Shown: positions 26,798-35,542 of the stretch, one piece after another
Numbering within the stretch: position 1 is the stretch's first letter
Layout: each line of letters opens with the position of its first letter
Origin: Synechococcus sp. PCC 7502
GTDB taxonomy: Bacteria > Cyanobacteriota > Cyanobacteriia > Pseudanabaenales > Pseudanabaenaceae
Reading direction: 5' to 3'
Assembly (NCBI RefSeq): GCF_000317085.1
Contig: NC_019702.1
Coordinates: 1,580,394 to 1,644,393, forward strand
DNA length: 64,000 nt
Translations under genes and position numbers: made by a program
Notes under the pieces: model-generated
What the model saw: the letters and a program-made list of their open reading frames with translations, nothing else
Told to the model about the DNA's origin: nothing
Databases searched by the model: none

Positions 26798-27346
26798 ATG
26801 AGAAGTTTAAATTTCTTAGCTTTACTCCTATTGGCTAATTTGGGCGGGATTAATCAGGGAGCGATCGCCGCAATATTTCGCACAGAGGATAAAATTTATA
26901 TTACAGACCTTAAACCCAAGGCTAAAGTTGAGATCACAGTTCAACGCATCACTTTTCGTAAACTAGTAGCCGATTCCTGTGGTGAAGTCAGTTTTGAGTC
27001 AACGACTATTCCCGCTTTGGTTTTGGTGGCAAACCAGATATTTACGCCTGCTAAATTTACCCTAGAGTCGAGCCGAGTATGCACAAAGGACTCTGTTAGG
27101 TCTGATCGCAGCTATAAAACCTCAGTTACTAGATTTGTATTGGCTGGGCTTAAGCCGCTAGAGACTCAATTGGTTAAAATTATTAAATCTGAAACTAAAA
27201 CCTTAAAAACTAATAGATGCGGCTATGGAGCAATTCCTATTACTCAATCCCTAACTCCCTATGCCGACTCCTATGAAGATAATATTTATGCTGTAAATGG
27301 TAAGAAGCTCAAGGATTTACCAGAGCGAAAACCTCCAAAATGCTAA
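26798..27346 (+). CDS. Small exported protein, unknown function
   Basis: This 182-residue protein has a signal peptide (about 1-24; FLALLLLANLGGINQGAIA). The mature part has four cysteines (DSCGE, SRVCTKD, NRCGYG, PPKC at the end), suggesting two disulfides in the periplasm. I recognise no domain. It is probably co-transcribed with the YbjN gene. Confidence 0.75.
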   Translation: MRSLNFLALLLLANLGGINQGAIAAIFRTEDKIYITDLKPKAKVEITVQRITFRKLVADSCGEVSFESTTIPALVLVANQIFTPAKFTLESSRVCTKDSVRSDRSYKTSVTRFVLAGLKPLETQLVKIIKSETKTLKTNRCGYGAIPITQSLTPYADSYEDNIYAVNGKKLKDLPERKPPKC

Positions 27347-27352
27347 ATCTAT

Positions 27353-27390
27353 TTAAATCTAGAAAAGCAAGTTAAATCTAGAAAAGCAAG
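27353..27390 (+). repeat. Perfect 19-bp tandem duplication
   Basis: TTAAATCTAGAAAAGCAAG occurs at 27353-27371 and directly again at 27372-27390, with no mismatch. It is just after the stop of the exported-protein gene and looks like recent replication slippage. Confidence 0.95.
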
Positions 27391-27543
27391 AAAATTTTAG
27401 ACAGGAATATAGGGACTTGAGAATTTAATGCTTATCATAATAAATTCTAATATTGAGACAGATAAAACATAAGATAAACTTAATAAAAAATTCCAAGAAG
27501 TTATAGCACTTGCCATCGATATAAGCTCAAGCAGGAGAACACA

Positions 27544-28071
27544 ATGCAAAAAACCCCTAATCAAATTTCAGGTCAGCCAATCGCTTGGATCGAACGTAAT
27601 TTTGTGGTTCGAGCTTTGGAAACTGTACAAGACCTGATCGTGATTTCTTTATGTATTGGTTTATTCGGCGTAATGGTACTTCAGCTTAAGGAAATGTTTA
27701 CCTCACTATTGTCGCCCTCAAATTTTCAGTTTCATGTCATCACAGCGGATATTTTATTTGTATTGATATTGGTGGAGTTATTTAGATTATTAATCATTTA
27801 TTTACAAGAACATCGGGTTTCCATCGGGGTAGCTGTTGAGGTCTCGATCGTTTCAGTATTGAGGGAAATCATTGTCAGAGGGGTATTAGAAACTCCTTGG
27901 GTACAAATTCTTGTCACTGGTAGTTTTCTTTTGGTACTTGCAGTTTTACTTGTGGTTAGGGTCTGGATACCGCCGACTTTTGAGGGGATCGATCCTGAAA
28001 CTCGCATTGCTCAGGCATATAACCTACATAACAACTTGCCAAATGAATTACCAAACAAAATAAACAAATAA
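27544..28071 (+). CDS. PsiE family (phosphate-starvation-inducible) membrane protein
   Basis: This 175-residue protein has four membrane helices. The wording LVELFRLLIIYLQEHRVSIGVAVEVSIVSVLREIIV is typical of PsiE-family proteins, which in E. coli are linked to phosphate starvation. Cyanobacterial members have no established function. The ATG at 27544 is preceded by a good AGGAGAA site. It stands about 106 bp before the CGLD27 gene. Confidence 0.85.
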   Translation: MQKTPNQISGQPIAWIERNFVVRALETVQDLIVISLCIGLFGVMVLQLKEMFTSLLSPSNFQFHVITADILFVLILVELFRLLIIYLQEHRVSIGVAVEVSIVSVLREIIVRGVLETPWVQILVTGSFLLVLAVLLVVRVWIPPTFEGIDPETRIAQAYNLHNNLPNELPNKINK

Positions 28072-28177
28072 ATCTACTTGAATACTGATTAGTTACTGAT
28101 TAACGGCTGATTAAGCGAGTCTAAGGATGTCAATAAGTTAAACTTTAGTAAGTTTTCATCAGTCTTCTAAAGTAATT

Positions 28178-28669
28178 ATGACTAATTGCCCTGTCCCCAA
28201 TGAACAGCAACCCCTAAATGAATATTTAGCTTTGAAAGAAGCCTTTGTATTTCGTTGGGCTACCTTAAATATTGGAGCGTATATTAGGGTGTTAATTCTA
28301 ATTTGGGCAGGCTGGTGGATCGTCTCGGCACCTATTTCCGCAGTCAGTTTTTCCCCAAGTCGGCATTTACCAGAGTTTTTATGTTTAGGAGCGATCGGGG
28401 CAACGGTGGGGCTATTTCTGCCTTTAGTGCAAATGTTGTTGGGGTGGAGATATGTGAAAAATCGGCTCCAAAGTACAAAAGTACTCTATGAGGAGTCGGG
28501 CTGGTACGATGGTCAAAGTTGGGAAAAGCCAGAATCAGAATTGCTTAAGGATCGTTTGGTGGTAAATTACGAAGTCCAACCCATAGTCAATAAAATTAAG
28601 TTAACCCTAGTGAGTACGATCGCTCTATTAGGGATGCAAATTGCTATATTACAGGTGCTGCTTTACTAG
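28178..28669 (+). CDS. CGLD27 family protein (DUF1230)
   Basis: This 163-residue membrane protein has helices at about 32-55, 67-88 and 140-162. The family wording PVPNEQQPLNEYLALKEAF, GWRYVKNRLQSTKVLYEESG, WYDGQSWEKPESELLKDRL is diagnostic of CGLD27 (Conserved in the Green Lineage and Diatoms 27). The algal relative responds early to iron deficiency and protects plastid function; the cyanobacterial role is less clear. The M15 peptidase gene starts 7 bp after the stop, so the gene is the first of a three-gene operon. Confidence 0.92.
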   Translation: MTNCPVPNEQQPLNEYLALKEAFVFRWATLNIGAYIRVLILIWAGWWIVSAPISAVSFSPSRHLPEFLCLGAIGATVGLFLPLVQMLLGWRYVKNRLQSTKVLYEESGWYDGQSWEKPESELLKDRLVVNYEVQPIVNKIKLTLVSTIALLGMQIAILQVLLY

Positions 28670-28676
28670 GTTGGTT

Positions 28677-29429
28677 ATGCCCTCTCCCAAAGATGTGCCG
28701 ATTGCGCGGCGAGTTAATCATATTTCTCCTCCTCCCAAGCGGGTTAAAAATAAGTGGGGCAGAATTATATTCCTAATTTTTCTGGTAATTTTTGTGGCGA
28801 TCGCGGCGGTAGTTATCTCCACCATAGTTTTAAATATTAAATCACCTCAATCTGAGCCGATACCAATTGTTGAGGTTACGCCTATCCCTAACGCAGTTCC
28901 CACTCCCACTGATAACAAACTTCTAGGGCATTTTGCCTATACCGAGGCACCATTAGATAGCTTGGAAGTGGTAGCGATCGCCCCCGATGGTCATGAAATT
29001 AAGCTGCGTCATGCTGCTGCGGAAAAGTATAGACAAATGGTGTCCGATGCCAAGGCTAGTGGGATAGAACTTATGGCAATTTCCGGATTTCGCAGTATTG
29101 AAGATCAACGCCAATTATTTTTTGAAATTAGTCGTGAGCGTAATCAAACACCCGCCCAACGCGCCAAAGTTAGTGCGCCTCCCGGTCACAGTGAACACCA
29201 CACAGGTTATGCCATTGATATTGGCGATCGCAACACGCCTAGTACCATTCTCAATCCCGCTTTCAATCGGACAGATGCTTTTAGATGGCTCCAAAAAAAT
29301 GCGTCTAAGTATAGTTTTGAGTTGTCATTCCCTGAAAATAATTCCCAAGGGGTAATGTACGAGCCTTGGCACTGGCGATTTGTGGGCGATGATCAAAGTC
29401 TTAGTACCTTTTATAAACATACCAACTAG
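28677..29429 (+). CDS. D-alanyl-D-alanine carboxypeptidase (M15 / VanY type)
   Basis: I take the ATG at 28677 (250 residues) because it follows the CGLD27 stop; an upstream in-frame TTG would overlap CGLD27. An N-terminal membrane anchor (about 30-52) is followed by a Pro-rich linker. The peptidase domain has SGFRSIEDQRQLFFE, SEHHTGYAIDIGD (the SxHxxGxAxD metal motif) and EPWHWRFVG (the third ligand and catalytic Glu). It removes terminal D-Ala from peptidoglycan stems in the periplasm. It is linked on both sides by gaps of a few bases. Confidence 0.92.
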   Translation: MPSPKDVPIARRVNHISPPPKRVKNKWGRIIFLIFLVIFVAIAAVVISTIVLNIKSPQSEPIPIVEVTPIPNAVPTPTDNKLLGHFAYTEAPLDSLEVVAIAPDGHEIKLRHAAAEKYRQMVSDAKASGIELMAISGFRSIEDQRQLFFEISRERNQTPAQRAKVSAPPGHSEHHTGYAIDIGDRNTPSTILNPAFNRTDAFRWLQKNASKYSFELSFPENNSQGVMYEPWHWRFVGDDQSLSTFYKHTN

Positions 29430-29431
29430 TC

Positions 29432-30061
29432 ATGGGTGAAACTGCTGTTAATTTATTGGCGATCGCAATTTTTACAATTACGATGACAGCACTCACAAGC
29501 CCACTTACAGGAATTTCCCCTTTTATTCCCACAGGTATAACTGTCTTTTGTTTAGCAATCTATGCTTTAGATAATGCGTACCAAGAAGGTAAAGGCGGTG
29601 CCGCAATTATTAGCTGGATTGAATCTAAGTTCCCCAACCATAAAGAGAAACAAGCCAGAATTTTGTACCATGAAGCAGGACATTTTCTAGTTGCCCATCT
29701 CTTAGGCATAAAAGTTGTGGGCTATAAGCTCAAGCCTCAAGCGGGGGTAGAGGTGGATAACTCCACTGTTGGTTTAAATACCCTAGAACGCTACTGCACA
29801 ATTTGGATGGCGGGGATTGCGGCAGAGGAATACTTGTACCAGAATGCTAATGGTGGTGATGATGATTTATTAAAACTACGGGCAGCGATCGCCCACACTC
29901 CCAATCCCGGACTAGAAGAACGATGGGCAAAGGTCAGGGCAAGGAATTTAATTAGAGCTAATAAGGAAGCTTTTGCAGCTTTAGTGGGCAAAATGCAGGA
30001 GGAAGCACCAGTAGAAGCATGTTATCAAGTAATTGATGCCCTAGCCATACGAGAGCTTTAA
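29432..30061 (+). CDS. Membrane-associated HEAGH metallopeptidase-like protein (FtsH peptidase relative without AAA domain)
   Basis: This 209-residue protein has two N-terminal hydrophobic segments (about 5-25, 28-48). An M41-like zinc motif follows at about 86-90 (LYHEAGHFLVAHLLGI), with a possible third ligand in AAEEYLYQNANGGDDDLLKL. There is no AAA ATPase domain, so it is not FtsH itself. It belongs with the standalone cyanobacterial and plastid relatives. The start is 2 bp after the D,D-carboxypeptidase stop, indicating co-translation. Confidence 0.82.
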   Translation: MGETAVNLLAIAIFTITMTALTSPLTGISPFIPTGITVFCLAIYALDNAYQEGKGGAAIISWIESKFPNHKEKQARILYHEAGHFLVAHLLGIKVVGYKLKPQAGVEVDNSTVGLNTLERYCTIWMAGIAAEEYLYQNANGGDDDLLKLRAAIAHTPNPGLEERWAKVRARNLIRANKEAFAALVGKMQEEAPVEACYQVIDALAIREL

Positions 30062-30075
30062 TTTGAGCTTTTAAT

Positions 30076-31218
30076 TTAACGAGCAGTACCTACTAGAGTA
30101 GATGCTTTATTGGCAGTGATCACTTGGTCGTAATATCCCTGTAATTGCCGTGTGGCATTAGTCCATCCCCATTTTTCAGCCTCGGCACGGGCATTTTGAC
30201 GGAGTAAGTCCTGAGGGTTTGCTAATAATCTTTGGGTTGCCCTTAATAAACTATCTTGAGCTTGGGAATCAAATAGATAACCATTCACGCCATCGGTGAC
30301 AATATCGGGAATTCCCCCAGAATTTGCGGCGACGACGGGACAACCTGCTGCCATCGCTTCTAAGAGAACCAGCCCTAGGGTTTCAGTGCGCGAAGGAAAC
30401 ATAAACACATCACTGGAGGCAAACGCAGCGGCAAGCTCTTCCCCCTGTAAATAACCAACAAAGTGGGTTTTAGTTCCTGCAAAGATTTTTTCTAGTTCCG
30501 CCCGATAGGGACCATCGCCAACCAAAGCCAAGCGACTGTTAGGGATTGCTTCTAGCACTGGCAGAATTTGGGTAATTTCCTTTTCCGCAGACAACCTGCC
30601 CACATACAGCATTAATGTGCAGTCTTCATGTCCTTGACTGAGGTGCGATCGCATTTTCCCACTTTTAAACCTAGGATGAAATCTATCCGTATCCACACCT
30701 TTTTGCCATAAATCCACCCGTTCAATGCCGTGCGATCGCAGTTCTGCAACCATCGCATTAGAAGTACAAAGATTTAAACCCGCATTATTATGGGCAGTTT
30801 TTAGCAACTCCCACATGGTACTTTCCAAAAAACCCAGTCCGTAGTGCTGAAGATATTGAGGTAGATGGGTATGGTAGGAGGCAAGTAAGGGTAAGTTCAT
30901 GGATTTAGCAAAAAATAGCCCTGCTAAACCTAGAACCACAGGATTAACAACATGGACTATATCAGGGGCAAACTGCTCAATTTCATAGCCAATAGAGGGT
31001 CGAGGTAGTGCCACCTTTAGCTCTGGGTATAAAGGCAGGGGAAACCCAGAGACTCCATAGACCTTGGCACCAGCATATTCAGTGATCCCACCATCGGGAG
31101 CAAAAACTATTACCTCATCACCTAATTTTACTAACTCGGCAACGGTATGCTTGAGACGTGTGACAATTCCATCAACTTTAGGTAGGAAGGTTTCTGTAAA
31201 AATAGCTACTTTTCGCAT
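30076..31218 (-). CDS. sqdX: Sulfoquinovosyltransferase SqdX (GT4 family)
   Basis: With the ATG at 31218 the protein has 380 residues. It transfers sulfoquinovose from UDP-sulfoquinovose to diacylglycerol, making the thylakoid sulfolipid SQDG. The start RKVAIFTETFLPKVDGIVTRL, LYPELKVALPRPSIG, SYHTHLPQYLQHYGLGFLE and the GT-B C-terminal motif FPSRTETLGLVLLEAMAAGCPVV are those of SqdX. An in-frame ATG six codons earlier (MCFWIS) is less likely. No sqdB is adjacent. It is convergent with the HEAGH gene, with only 14 bp between the stops. Confidence 0.9.
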   Translation of the reverse strand: MRKVAIFTETFLPKVDGIVTRLKHTVAELVKLGDEVIVFAPDGGITEYAGAKVYGVSGFPLPLYPELKVALPRPSIGYEIEQFAPDIVHVVNPVVLGLAGLFFAKSMNLPLLASYHTHLPQYLQHYGLGFLESTMWELLKTAHNNAGLNLCTSNAMVAELRSHGIERVDLWQKGVDTDRFHPRFKSGKMRSHLSQGHEDCTLMLYVGRLSAEKEITQILPVLEAIPNSRLALVGDGPYRAELEKIFAGTKTHFVGYLQGEELAAAFASSDVFMFPSRTETLGLVLLEAMAAGCPVVAANSGGIPDIVTDGVNGYLFDSQAQDSLLRATQRLLANPQDLLRQNARAEAEKWGWTNATRQLQGYYDQVITANKASTLVGTAR

Positions 31219-31482
31219 TGAAATCCAAAAACACAAGGTATCTTTGGAATCTAATCATGCCATATTATGTAATCTGGTTTACTAAATTTATGTAATTTGT
31301 TCTACTAAAAATCTAGTGATATATTGCAATTTTCAGTTAAATGTGGCAGAGAGAAAATACTAAAAATAAGTTAGGTGTTAGTGCTGCCACCCTTTTTTCC
31401 CGACCTTAATCAAAAACCACAATAGAACTTACATACCCAAACTTATAAAGTACTGAATAAAGTACTGATAGAAGGGAAAAAT

Positions 31483-32568
31483 CTAGATTTCTTCAATTTC
31501 CTCTTGTCTTTGTCTGATTTTTTTAGGTTCTTCTGCCCACACATCCTTAACGTCATCTTCAACATCGTCTTCGTAGGGGTCTAGGTTTTGGGGCTTAGGT
31601 TGAATGTTTGCAGAGCGTCTGGGCTGTTGCGGGATGGAACGACTTTGGCGATTACTCCAGTTATCATCTTCGTCATAGTCATCATAGTCTTCGTCTATAC
31701 TCTGGCGAATATCACTTTGACGCACATCTGGGCGGACATCTCGCACTGGCTGTACTCTAGATTGGCGACGCGCAGGCTGCACGGGAGTTCTTTCATCTGC
31801 CCAATTATCGTCATCATCCCAAGCTTCTTCCCGTCTATATACAGGTCTTTCTGGCGATCGCTGTGGTCTATACACATTGCCACCCCTTAGTCCACTACCG
31901 AGGGCATTACCCGATACCGAAGCTGGGGGTAAATACTCATCTTCAAACTCCTGTTCCCAAGGTGGCTTACCTAAACCTAGTCGCTCTAGTACCCCTTTGG
32001 TTAATTGAGTCAATCGCTCTTCCATGCCTTCAGTAACAATAATGCGATCGCGACCTACGGCAATAATTTCATTGACATCCAGTTCGTAGGTACTAACTAA
32101 AACCGCAGGAATCAGGGGATTACCCATAGCGGAAAGAATTAAATAAAATAAATCACCCGTAGCTGGATCAAATTTAAAGTCTCTAACTTTACCCAGTAGT
32201 TCGCCCGACTCAGTAACGACTTCATTACCCATGAGATTTGTATAGCGATCGCTAGCAACTAAGTCTTCGAGTACATCTTCATCATCGACAAGGATGGCGT
32301 CTTCTCCCAACAGAGATACTCTCTCTAAGGACATATAAAAATCTTCACCAATTCCAATGGCAGTACCAGGTAAAAATCTTTCAGCTACGCTTAACCCCAT
32401 TACTCTTCTTTGATCAACATCCAGCCAAATTTGCGTGACGATACCTAATCGTTTTGCTGAGGATTTACTGATAACTTGAGTGCCAAGAATTGCAGCGCGT
32501 TGAAGGATTGAATCAGATGTGATCATATCTTTTAATAAATCTAGAGATTTCCCAGTCAAAGGAATCAA
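31483..32568 (-). CDS. PRC-barrel domain protein
   Basis: This 361-residue protein has two PRC-barrel-type units: about 22-95 (LGTQVISKSSAKRLGIVTQIWLDVDQRRVMGLS) and about 108-185 (LMGNEVVTESGELLGKVRDFKFD). A linker and a C-terminal disordered region rich in Arg, Asp, Gln and Tyr (about 235-361) follow. PRC barrels bind proteins or RNA and occur in photosynthetic reaction-centre H subunits and in RimM. Cyanobacterial relatives may act as scaffolds of the photosynthetic apparatus, but the partner is unknown. Confidence 0.85.
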   Translation of the reverse strand: MIPLTGKSLDLLKDMITSDSILQRAAILGTQVISKSSAKRLGIVTQIWLDVDQRRVMGLSVAERFLPGTAIGIGEDFYMSLERVSLLGEDAILVDDEDVLEDLVASDRYTNLMGNEVVTESGELLGKVRDFKFDPATGDLFYLILSAMGNPLIPAVLVSTYELDVNEIIAVGRDRIIVTEGMEERLTQLTKGVLERLGLGKPPWEQEFEDEYLPPASVSGNALGSGLRGGNVYRPQRSPERPVYRREEAWDDDDNWADERTPVQPARRQSRVQPVRDVRPDVRQSDIRQSIDEDYDDYDEDDNWSNRQSRSIPQQPRRSANIQPKPQNLDPYEDDVEDDVKDVWAEEPKKIRQRQEEIEEI

Positions 32569-32801
32569 AGGAATAGATAGATTTTAGCAGAGACCATAAA
32601 GATCAATTTTGAATTTGGGATAAATCGTGATGTTAAGACTATGCTACATGATTAAGATTTGTAAAGATTTAATTAATTTCTCTCCTAATAAACACACTAG
32701 AAGTTACCCACTCAAATTTATAAAGTGCTGATAAACGGGAGTTTGAGGCTCAGTCCCCCCACCCCCGATACTATAATCCTTACAATGGGAAAGGAGAAAT
32801 G

Positions 32802-34406
32802 CTACTCAAGGACAGGCGCAGTTTTAGGAGTTGCTAAATTGAGTCCGACCGTAGGATTTGAGGCTTTAGCCAAACTAGGCAAGGCATTACGCAGAGTAGC
32901 AACTAGACTTTGGGAAGTAGAATCATAAACTTGAGTAATCAGCTTGGGATATAAACCAATGCCAATAATTGGGATGAGCAAGCAGGCAATAATAAATACT
33001 TCACGAGGTTCAGCATCCACCAGTTCCTCATGGCTAGTTAGCTCTTTATTCTCGACTCCATAGAATATTTCCCGCAGCATAGATAGTAAATAAACGGGAG
33101 TAAGGATCACACCGACTGCTGCTAAAATGACTGTAACAAGCTTAAAAGTATCGCTGTAGGCATCACTGGTGGCAAAACCAACGAATACCATGACTTCGGC
33201 GACAAAACCACTCATCCCCGGCAATGCTAAAGAAGCAAGGGAGCAAGCTGTAAACATGGCAAAAATTTTCGGCATTTTCTGTCCAACTCCACCCATTTCA
33301 TCCAAAATCAGGGTGTGGGTGCGATCGTAGGTAGCTCCAACTAAAAAGAATAAACTGGCACCAATTAAGCCGTGGGAGATCATCTGTAAAATTGCACCAC
33401 TAGTCCCAAGGTTAGTAAATGATGCGATCCCAATTAACACAAACCCCATGTGGGAAATAGAGGAGTAGGCAATTTTGCGCTTTAGGCTGCGTTGGGCAAA
33501 GGAAGTAAGGGCAGCATAGATAATATTAACAATACCTAAAATCACTAAAATTGGGGCAAAGTAGGCATGGGCATCGGGCAGCATTCCCGCATTCATCCGC
33601 AGTAGAGCATAGCCACCCATTTTGAGTAAGATTCCTGCTAGTAACATGTGGACAGGGGCAGTCGCTTCGCCGTGGGCATCGGGTAACCAAGTATGGAGCG
33701 GAAATATAGGTAGCTTCACCCCGTAGGCAATTAAAAATCCACCGTATGCCAATAGTTGGAAAGTTAGAGGATAGTCTTTAATGGCGAGCGATCGCATGTC
33801 AAAGGTGACATTATCGCCATAAAATGCCATTGCTAGGGCAGCCAAGAGAATAAATAGGGAACCGCCCGCTGTATAGAGAATAAACTTAGTGGCGGCATAC
33901 AAGCGTTTCTTTCCACCCCAAATCGAAAGCAATAAATAAACAGGAATTAGTTCTAGCTCCCACATAAAGAAAAATAGGAGCATATCCTGCACAGCGAATA
34001 CACCAATTTGTCCGCCGTACATTGCCAACATTAAAAAATAAAATAACCTCGGCTTTAGGGTAACGGGCCAAGATGCCAAAATCGCCAAAGTGGAAATAAA
34101 ACCTGTAAGCAAGATCAAGGGCATAGATAGCCCATCAGCTCCCACTGACCAATTTAGACCTAATTGCGGTACCCAAGTGTAGCTTTCGACTAGTTGTAGG
34201 TCGGGTTTAGCAAAATCATAACCAGTGCAGAAGGCATAGACTATGGCGGTGAAGTTAATTAATCCCACAACTAGGGCATACCATCGAATCTTTTTACCAT
34301 CCCCCTGATCTGGAATAAAAGGAATCAGCAGAGCCATAATCACTGGGAATAGAATGATAAAGGTAAGCCAAGGAAAATTTTGAAGATCGAGCATGGTTGG
34401 TTTCAA
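32802..34406 (-). CDS. ndhD: NDH-1 subunit D, NdhD1/D2 type
   Basis: This 534-residue membrane subunit of the photosynthetic NDH-1 complex is a proton-channel subunit homologous to NuoM. The wording [59 protein letters not shown] (proton-path Glu and Lys) and [18 protein letters not shown] are present. It is closer to the NdhD1/D2 (respiratory and cyclic) class than the CO2-uptake D3/D4 class. The first start is TTG at 34406; the ATG at 34394 is an alternative and I see no Shine-Dalgarno to decide. No ndhF is adjacent. Confidence 0.93.
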   Translation of the reverse strand: MKPTMLDLQNFPWLTFIILFPVIMALLIPFIPDQGDGKKIRWYALVVGLINFTAIVYAFCTGYDFAKPDLQLVESYTWVPQLGLNWSVGADGLSMPLILLTGFISTLAILASWPVTLKPRLFYFLMLAMYGGQIGVFAVQDMLLFFFMWELELIPVYLLLSIWGGKKRLYAATKFILYTAGGSLFILLAALAMAFYGDNVTFDMRSLAIKDYPLTFQLLAYGGFLIAYGVKLPIFPLHTWLPDAHGEATAPVHMLLAGILLKMGGYALLRMNAGMLPDAHAYFAPILVILGIVNIIYAALTSFAQRSLKRKIAYSSISHMGFVLIGIASFTNLGTSGAILQMISHGLIGASLFFLVGATYDRTHTLILDEMGGVGQKMPKIFAMFTACSLASLALPGMSGFVAEVMVFVGFATSDAYSDTFKLVTVILAAVGVILTPVYLLSMLREIFYGVENKELTSHEELVDAEPREVFIIACLLIPIIGIGLYPKLITQVYDSTSQSLVATLRNALPSLAKASNPTVGLNLATPKTAPVLE

Positions 34407-34670
34407 TAGCTAAGGAGATGATTAACCTATGATTTTTCTAGTGTTTTTCTAGACTTTATTTTTTAGAATAGTTTAACTTGAAGTATCTAAGTAATTCTGA
34501 GATCGCCATAGGCTAAGACCACTATAAACTCTATCTTGTGACGACTAAAGACAAAAATATGGTTCTTAACAAAAAAATCAATTTCTCTCGACGGTTCAAA
34601 ATGTAAACCTATAACTAGTTACTACTCGTGCTTAGTGGTTTAATTCTTCTTAGTACTACCAATAAACCCA

Positions 34671-35528
34671 ATGAACGTACATTCTTGCCCAGTCTGCCAA
34701 TCTCCAAACTTTACGGATAAGTGGGTTACAAAAAACTACAAACTTCTAAAATGCCTAGAATGTCATACCTGTTGGGATGCTAGCCCAGATATTACAGGTA
34801 TCTATGGTGAAAACTACTACAGGAGCGCATCTCTCAAGGGTGGATATAGTAACTATCTTGATGGAATGATTCTAAATAGTAAAACCTTTACCTATCGTTT
34901 AAATCTAGCTCAAGCCAAACTAGGGAATAAGGGGAAATTACTTGATGTCGGTTGTGCCCTCGGAGATTGCCTCATTCAAGCTAAAAATCTAGGATGGACG
35001 GATGTGGTGGGAATTGATGTTTCTCAGTTTGCAGTTGATTTTGCCCAAAAACGAGGACTATCAATATTGGAAGGGGATTTAACTAATCATCCATTTACGG
35101 CAAATAGTTTTGATCTGATTCTGCTCCAAGATGTGATCGAGCATATTGCCAATCCGATCGCCCACCTCCAAAATGCCTATCACTTATTAAAACCAGGTGG
35201 TCAGATATTGCTTATAACGCCTGATCTACATGGACTACTGACAAAGATATTAGGAGCTATGTGGTATCACTATAAACCCAATGAGCATCTAACTTATTTT
35301 TCCCAATCTAATATGAAGTTAGCATTAGAGAAAAGTGGCTTTGTTAATATTCAATCAAAACCTACAGTTAGTTATATGAGTATCGGCTATGTGTGCGATC
35401 GCCTGCGTTTTTATCAACCTATTTTATTTTCCCAAGTATTAAAAACTCTAAAAATTCTAAAAATTACAGATATGGTTTTACCATTTAATATTGGTGAATT
35501 TGAAGCATGGGGACAGAAGCCAAACTAA
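34671..35528 (+). CDS. Class I SAM methyltransferase with N-terminal zinc ribbon
   Basis: This 285-residue protein starts with a zinc-ribbon-like segment (CPVCQSPNF ... LLKCLECHTC). The SAM-binding core follows with LLDVGCALGDCLIQAKNLGWTDVVGIDVSQFAV, GDLTNHPFTANSFDLILLQDVIEHIANP and LLKPGGQILLITPD. Such proteins often sit in surface polysaccharide or sugar-modification clusters. The neighbour is a large membrane protein that may be a glycosyltransferase, but it is on the opposite strand. The substrate is unknown. Confidence 0.88.
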   Translation: MNVHSCPVCQSPNFTDKWVTKNYKLLKCLECHTCWDASPDITGIYGENYYRSASLKGGYSNYLDGMILNSKTFTYRLNLAQAKLGNKGKLLDVGCALGDCLIQAKNLGWTDVVGIDVSQFAVDFAQKRGLSILEGDLTNHPFTANSFDLILLQDVIEHIANPIAHLQNAYHLLKPGGQILLITPDLHGLLTKILGAMWYHYKPNEHLTYFSQSNMKLALEKSGFVNIQSKPTVSYMSIGYVCDRLRFYQPILFSQVLKTLKILKITDMVLPFNIGEFEAWGQKPN

Positions 35529-35542
35529 GATTATGTTGAGGA

